DNA of 64,000 nt, from contig NZ_JAFBBJ010000001.1 in NCBI RefSeq assembly GCF_016907085.1, forward strand, positions 186,001 through 250,000, read 5' to 3'. The position numbers and the translations under genes are program-made. The notes beneath the pieces are model-generated. The model was not told the DNA's origin and did no database searches. It saw only the letters and a program-made list of their open reading frames with translations. This DNA comes from Clavibacter michiganensis. Its GTDB lineage: Bacteria > Actinomycetota > Actinomycetes > Actinomycetales > Microbacteriaceae. This document shows positions 61,101-64,000 of this stretch, piece after piece (position 1 is the first letter of the stretch; the number at the start of each line of letters is the position of its first letter).

Positions 61101-61668
61101 CCCCGGGATGGAGCTCGGCCGGCACATGCTCGCCGACGCCCGCCCGGGCCGGAAGGTGCTGCTCGTCCCCGCGGCGATGGCGTCCACCTCCATGACGGGC
61201 GACGGCACCTACGCCTGGAACCCCGCGGACACGCGCTCGCGCATCAACCTGTTCACGCGGGCGCTCGGGCAGATCGACGCCGCGCTCGCGCAGGATCCCG
61301 ACAACCGCCTCGTCGCGGTCGTCTGGGCCCAGGGCGAGTCCGACGCGACCCGCACGAACGCGGCGGGCTACCAGTCGATGCTGCTCGACCTCGTCGACCG
61401 GCTGAACACGCGCTACGGCGCGGTGCCGTTCCTCATCGGCGGCATGGTGCCCGAGTGGCTGAACGTGTCGTCGCTCCGCCAGGCCATCGACACCGCGCAG
61501 CAGGGCATGCCCGCGCTGCGGGCGAACGTGTCCTACATCCCGGGAGCCTCCGGGTACAGCAGGGCGGAGGACTCGATCCACTACACGGCGGCCGGCGCCC
61601 GGGCCATGGGCGACAAGTACTTCGCCGCCTACCAGCGGGCGACGGGCGCCGTGCAGCTGTCGAAGTAG
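58189..61668 (+). CDS. secreted multi-repeat protein with SASA/CE6 esterase domain
   Basis: A 1159-residue exported protein. The start is taken as TTG at 58189, with a GGGGGG site five to ten bases upstream; a GTG at 58135 lacks such a site. A signal peptide (MAAITGLSLGVTLLVAV, AEA) is cleaved near residue 51. Seven Ig-like repeats of about 85 residues follow, each with WTPWPTFSYAWxRDG, GQTGVTYRV and VTVTGTKTGY patterns, separated after repeats two and three by Pro-Thr linkers. The C-terminal about 255 residues are a sialate-O-acetylesterase-like SGNH hydrolase: ILGQSNAQG (Ser), WAQGESD and DSIHYT (Asp/His). It probably removes acetyl groups from plant or bacterial polysaccharides outside the cell. 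Confidence 0.87.
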   Translation: MGEHHSAVRRASTRGTRTASARARLMAAITGLSLGVTLLVAVEPGAVPAEAATTGTALSTARVIAPGTSAVQPAATDGAPTTASMMRLLQATAAAAPFTATPAPVITGKAVIGQRLVATTARWTPAATSSTYAWLVDGVPVSGQTSTAYTVRAADAGSVITVAVTGSRSGYDTSTQTSEPTATVPTPVVAPFTAAPTPTIAGSPQVGFTLTARSGTWTPWPTFSYAWTRDGVLIGGQTGVTYRVTEQDRGTALAVTVTGTKTGYATTPRTSDAMTVPGATPTPTPTPTAAPTATPTAGPTTAPTPTPTVAPTQAPTPTPTPTVAPTQAPTPTPTPTVAPTTAPTTPAAAPFTAAATPTIAGTARVGFTLSARAGVWTPWPTFSYAWLRDGVVIAGQTGVTYRVQAGDAGSRISVTVTGTKTGYATQSLTSAELQVPAASTPTPTPAPTTPAPTPTPTATPGTPTPTPTPTATPGTPEPTPTPTTPVPTPEPTAPAEDAPFSAAATPTIAGTARVGFTLSARAGVWTPWPTFSYQWTRDGVAIDGQTAVTYRVQEGDQGATIAVIVTGTKTGYVTQSLASDGLLVPLPESTPEPTVPTPDPTPAPDVAFETVGTPSITGLGRVDYTLNAKSGTWSPWPSFSYAWMRDGVALPDQTGPSYRVVASDVGTSISVAVTGTKTGYVTQTATSPGVAVVETPVTPPPPAPSIPFEATTTPVIQGSPVAGSPLRVDTPAWTPEATSYSYAWARDGVTVLGATDATYAVRRADAGSRITVTVTGTRTGYKATSVTSEPTAVVVDALDVPPATPAPSPDDQAFTDAPSPTITGDASVGSTLTAETPAWTPEATALSYVWKRNGVVVPGRTASTYVPAPRDAGSQVTVTVTGRADGFAPTSRTSVPRQIASTGEGYDVVVILGQSNAQGVGTGWDPSIDVSVPGLDQLAGSGAKAGQIVPAKDSLSHVTTWTTSGGVQAVGPGMELGRHMLADARPGRKVLLVPAAMASTSMTGDGTYAWNPADTRSRINLFTRALGQIDAALAQDPDNRLVAVVWAQGESDATRTNAAGYQSMLLDLVDRLNTRYGAVPFLIGGMVPEWLNVSSLRQAIDTAQQGMPALRANVSYIPGASGYSRAEDSIHYTAAGARAMGDKYFAAYQRATGAVQLSK
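59027..59230 (+). repeat. Pro-Thr linker repeat
   Basis: Near-tandem units of CCGACGCCCACC-like sequence, including two copies of a 48-bp unit coding for VAPTQAPTPTPTPT, encode a flexible linker between repeats two and three of the esterase protein. A second, shorter linker of the same kind is at 59500-59670. Confidence 0.8.
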
Positions 61669-61676
61669 CCGAGGCG

Positions 61677-61699
61677 CGGCCGGGCGCGATGCCCGGCCG
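61677..61699. terminator. hairpin after the esterase gene
   Basis: CGGCCGGGC-GCGAT-GCCCGGCCG, a 9-bp perfect stem between convergent genes. Confidence 0.7.
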
Positions 61700-61713
61700 T
61701 GCTCCCCTCGGCC

Positions 61714-62397
61714 TCAGCAGCGGTCGTCGTGGTCGTCGACCGCCCGCTCGCCCGTGAGCGCGCCGACGGGCACGGTGCACGCGTCCCCGCGCCACGCCTC
61801 GACGCCCTCGCGGACGGCGAACAGGGCGATGACGAGCCCGGCGATCGGATCCGCCCACCACCAGCCGAGCCCCGCGTCGAGCAGGAGCCCGACGAGGAGC
61901 GCGGCGGACAACCACGCGCAGACCAGGGTCTGCCGGGAGTCGGCGACGGCGCTCGCGGAGCCGAGCTCGGTGCCGGTGCGGCGCTCGAGCAGGCTGAGCG
62001 CGGGCATCACGGCGAGGCTCATGGCCGCGAGGACGACGCCCGTCGTGCTCGGGTGCGCCGCGGATCCGCCCGCCAGGGCCATGACGGCGTCCACGCTCAC
62101 GTAAGCGGCGAGCCCGAGGAACGACACGGCGATGAGCCGCAGGGCCGTGCGCTCGCGCGCCTCCGGATCCGGCGCGGAGAACTGCCAGGCGACGGCGGAC
62201 GCGGCGAGCACCTCCACGATCGAGTCGAGCCCGAAGGCCACGAGCGCGGTCGACGACGCGACGGCGCCCGCCGTGAGCGCGACCACGGCCTCGACCGCGT
62301 TCCACGCGATGGTGCCCGCGACGATCCAGCGGATGCGGCGGCGCAGCACGTCGCGGTGCGCGACCGTGAGCCCCGGCGCGGACGCGAGGCCGCTCAC
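61714..62397 (-). CDS. cation diffusion facilitator-like metal efflux protein
   Basis: A 227-residue membrane protein with five to six helices of the cation efflux family: GTIAWNAVEAVVAL, STALVAFGLDSIVEVLAA (the HxxxD-type site appears as FGLDS), FLGLAAYVSVDAVMAL and ADPIAGLVIALFAVREGVEAW. The C-terminal cytoplasmic domain is very short and ends DDHDD. It overlaps the stop of the cmtR-like sensor by four bases (GTGA at 62394), so sensor and pump form one operon, presumably for cadmium, lead or zinc export. Confidence 0.85.
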   Translation of the reverse strand: MSGLASAPGLTVAHRDVLRRRIRWIVAGTIAWNAVEAVVALTAGAVASSTALVAFGLDSIVEVLAASAVAWQFSAPDPEARERTALRLIAVSFLGLAAYVSVDAVMALAGGSAAHPSTTGVVLAAMSLAVMPALSLLERRTGTELGSASAVADSRQTLVCAWLSAALLVGLLLDAGLGWWWADPIAGLVIALFAVREGVEAWRGDACTVPVGALTGERAVDDHDDRC

Positions 62398-62747
62398 GCG
62401 CCCGCCTCGCAGCAGCCGGGATCGCAGAGCGCCGGATCCGCGCACGCCCGGTCGTCGTCCACCGCGAGCACGACCTCCACGAGCGCGCCGAGGCCGCGGG
62501 CGATGCGCGGATCCTGGATCTCGTAGCGCGTGCTCCGCCCCTCGGGCACCGTGCGGACGATGCCGCAGCCGCGCAGGCAGGCGAGGTGGTTGGACACGTT
62601 CTGCCGCGTGAGGCCGAGCCGGTCGGCGAGCAGCGCGGGGTAGGCGGGCTCGTCGAGGAGCTCCAGCAGGATCCGGGACCGCGTGGGGTCCGCGAGCGCC
62701 CGGCCGAGCCGGGTCATGACGTCGAGGCGGGGAGCGAGGGCGGGCAC
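62394..62747 (-). CDS. cmtR: ArsR/SmtB family metal sensor, CmtR-like
   Basis: A 117-residue winged-helix repressor. The pattern MTRLGRALADPTRSRILLELLDEPAYP, LGLTRQNVSNHLACLRGC, YEIQDPRIARGLGALVEVVLAVD is very close to mycobacterial CmtR, including the two helix-4 cysteines (ACLRGC) and a third Cys after the last helix (RACAD) that bind Cd(II) or Pb(II). An extra Cys cluster (LCDPGCCEAG) ends the protein. A TACCGT box six bases before the GTG lies inside a palindrome, so it represses its own operon until metal binds. Confidence 0.87.
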   Translation of the reverse strand: MPALAPRLDVMTRLGRALADPTRSRILLELLDEPAYPALLADRLGLTRQNVSNHLACLRGCGIVRTVPEGRSTRYEIQDPRIARGLGALVEVVLAVDDDRACADPALCDPGCCEAGA

Positions 62748-62754
62748 GCGACGA

Positions 62755-62776
62755 CGGTACAGCGTCGGCTGTACCG
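62755..62776. promoter_or_regulatory. CmtR-like operator palindrome
   Basis: Perfect 9-bp arms CGGTACAGC and GCTGTACCG around a four-base spacer GTCG. The proximal arm contains the -10 box (TACCGT on the minus strand) of the leaderless cmtR gene. It also faces the divergent phosphatase gene at 62857. Confidence 0.75.
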
Positions 62777-62856
62777 AAGGCCAGCGTCCGCCCACCGTGG
62801 TCTGCCAGGATCGAGGGACGCGCCGACATGCGGCCGACATCCCGACCGGAGGATCC

Positions 62857-63294
62857 ATGCCCGAGCGCATCCCGCACGTCGTCTTCGTCTGCGCCCGCAA
62901 CGGCGGCAAGTCCCAGCTCGCGGCGGCCCTCATGCGCCACGCGGCGGGCGACGCCGTCGCCGTCACGTCGGCGGGGACGGATCCCGGCACCTCGCTCAAC
63001 GCGCTCGCCGTGGAGTCGCTCGCCGAGCTCGGCATCGACGTGGCGGGCGAGCGCCCGAAGCCGCTCACCGACGACATGGTGCGCCAGGCCGACCTCGTGG
63101 TCGTGCTCGGCGCGGAGGCGCACGTGGACGGCGACCAGGACGTCGCGGTCGAGACGTGGATCACGGACGAGCCGTCCGAGCGCGGCATCGACGGCATGGA
63201 GCGGATGCGGCTCGTGCGCGACGACATCCGCGCGCGCGTCGAGGAGCTGCGCGGCCGTCTCGGCGTCGTCGCGGGCGAGCCGGACGCGCGCTAG
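62857..63294 (+). CDS. arsenate reductase-like low-molecular-weight phosphatase
   Basis: A 145-residue protein of the LMW tyrosine-phosphatase/arsenate reductase fold. The P-loop is VFVCARNGGKSQLAAALM; the usual CX5R arginine is replaced by Lys (GGKSQ), as I recall for actinobacterial mycothiol-dependent ArsC enzymes. The C-terminal WITDEPSERGIDG supplies the general-acid Asp-Pro-like loop in altered form. A GGAGGA site precedes the ATG. It is divergent from cmtR with its operator between, and so may be co-regulated with the metal efflux operon. Its stop overlaps the TetR gene end by four bases. Confidence 0.8.
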   Translation: MPERIPHVVFVCARNGGKSQLAAALMRHAAGDAVAVTSAGTDPGTSLNALAVESLAELGIDVAGERPKPLTDDMVRQADLVVVLGAEAHVDGDQDVAVETWITDEPSERGIDGMERMRLVRDDIRARVEELRGRLGVVAGEPDAR

Positions 63295-63917
63295 GCGTCG
63301 ACGGACGCGCGCCGGTCGACGCGGCGGGCGACGAGCGCGTCGACGTGCCGCTCGAGGACGCCGAGCGCGCGGGCGCTCCGGGCCGGATCCGGCTCCTCCA
63401 CCAACAGCTGCAGCGCGAGCCCCGCGAGGAGCGCCTGCAGGTGGTCGGCCTCGGCCTCGGGATCCGCGTCGGGCCGCAGCAGCCCCGCCGCGCGCAGCTG
63501 CGCGAGCTGCTCCAGGCACGTCTCGCGGGCGGCCGCGTGGGCGGCGGCCCGCACCTCCCGCAGCCGCGGATGCGAGGCCGCGTCGGCGAGGAGCGCCGCG
63601 GAGACCTCGGCCTCGGCGCGGCGCGCGTCGTCGAGCGGCAGGTGCTCCGCGAGGATCCGCACGGCCCGGCGTCGCGCGTCCGGATCGGTGCGCCGCGCCC
63701 GGATGCGGCCCTCGACGCGGCGAGCGACGAGCGCGGTCGCGTGCGCGACCAGGTCGATGCGGCTGGGGAAGCTGTGGCGCAGGGATCCGGTCGAGAGGCT
63801 CGCCTCGGCGGCGACCGTGCGGACCGAGACGCCGCTCGCGCCCTCGCGTCGGATCACCCGCCAGACCGCCTCGGCGAGCTCGTCCTCGCGGCGGGCGTGG
63901 TCGATCAGGCGGGGCAT
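63291..63917 (-). CDS. TetR family transcriptional regulator
   Basis: A 208-residue regulator. Residues about 10-55 form the helix-turn-helix (VIRREGASGVSVRTVAAEASLSTGSL split by its turn at GVSV, then RHSFPSR), and the rest is the helical ligand domain with a BetI-like layout. TACCGT (63929-63924) lies six bases before the ATG, suggesting leaderless expression. It is divergent from the partial gene at the window end, which may be its target. Confidence 0.88.
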   Translation of the reverse strand: MPRLIDHARREDELAEAVWRVIRREGASGVSVRTVAAEASLSTGSLRHSFPSRIDLVAHATALVARRVEGRIRARRTDPDARRRAVRILAEHLPLDDARRAEAEVSAALLADAASHPRLREVRAAAHAAARETCLEQLAQLRAAGLLRPDADPEAEADHLQALLAGLALQLLVEEPDPARSARALGVLERHVDALVARRVDRRASVDA

Positions 63918-63981
63918 GGCGTCACGGTAGCACCGGGATCCATCGTGCTCGCGGGCCTCCCGGCGAACGCCTCCCGAACGG

Positions 63982-63987
63982 TAGCGT
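63982..63987 (+). promoter_or_regulatory. leaderless -10 box at the window end
   Basis: TAGCGT seven bases before ATG 63995, the same spacing as at other leaderless genes here. Confidence 0.5.
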
Positions 63988-63994
63988 CGACCGG

Positions 63995-64000
63995 ATGACC
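63995..64000 (+). CDS. start of a gene cut by the window edge
   Basis: Only ATG ACC is visible. The call rests on the -10-like TAGCGT seven bases upstream and the divergent TetR gene; nothing can be said about the product. Confidence 0.35.

Overview
The window is very GC-rich with a strong codon third-position bias. Gene content and order fit an actinobacterium of the family Microbacteriaceae; frequent GGATCC words, mycobacterial-type gene neighbourhoods and secreted plant-polymer-type enzymes make Clavibacter or a close relative my best guess (inference, no database was searched). It is ordinary chromosome for most of its length, with one clearly accessory island at about 45.8-56.6 kb and a smaller AT-richer secreted-protein pair at 18.2-19.0 kb. 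No insertion sequence, integrase, CRISPR array or rRNA was seen.

Layout. 0-2 kb: DNA alkylation repair pair tag/ogt and an Lrp/AsnC regulator. 2-4.2 kb: an FHA protein coupled to a PP2C phosphatase. 4.2-7.6 kb: divergent dapD and dapE of the succinylase lysine/diaminopimelate pathway, with a PIG-V-like mannosyltransferase after dapE. 7.7-10.4 kb: DUF3117 protein, O-methyltransferase, TatB, a LysR regulator and a 40-residue membrane peptide. 10.4-14.2 kb: Mrp-type ATPase, DUF1003 protein and a soluble MgtE-N/CBS protein in one overlapping operon, then a general-stress-type membrane protein. 14.2-17.9 kb: aminopeptidase P, an EEP hydrolase and a PHP phosphoesterase. 18.2-22.1 kb: the secreted pair, a DEAD-box helicase, a ferritin-fold protein and DUF3107.

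22.3-39.5 kb reproduces, from family knowledge, the mycobacterial block around Rv3193c-Rv3202c: adnA-adnB helicase-nuclease, a degenerate phosphotransferase, nudC, uvrD2, a ThiF/cyclodehydratase-like protein, a zincin-like protein, a PDZ-Lon protease and a UPF0182 membrane protein. It is followed by initiator tRNA-fMet, a peroxiredoxin, padR-aarF, lipB-lipA and a siderophore-interacting protein.

45.8-56.6 kb is a polymorphic-toxin island. A 2284-residue secreted RHS/YD-repeat protein with two PA14 domains ends in an unrecognised toxin tip and is followed by a candidate immunity gene. Behind it lie a scar copied from the start of the downstream yitT gene, a displaced RHS C-terminal cassette (a 346-bp copy of the RHS core, two frameshifts, one in-frame stop) ending in an Ntox21-like toxin domain, and three translationally coupled immunity-type genes, the last a paralogue of the first immunity gene. 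56.7-64 kb holds yitT, a DUF3817 protein, a secreted seven-repeat protein with a sialate-O-acetylesterase-like (CE6/SASA) domain, a CmtR-like metal sensor with its efflux pump and palindromic operator, an arsenate-reductase-like phosphatase, a TetR regulator and the first codons of one more gene.

A recurrent regulatory feature is leaderless expression: at 16 genes a -10-like hexamer (mostly TAnnnT) sits 6-7 nt before the start codon. I used this geometry to choose several starts.
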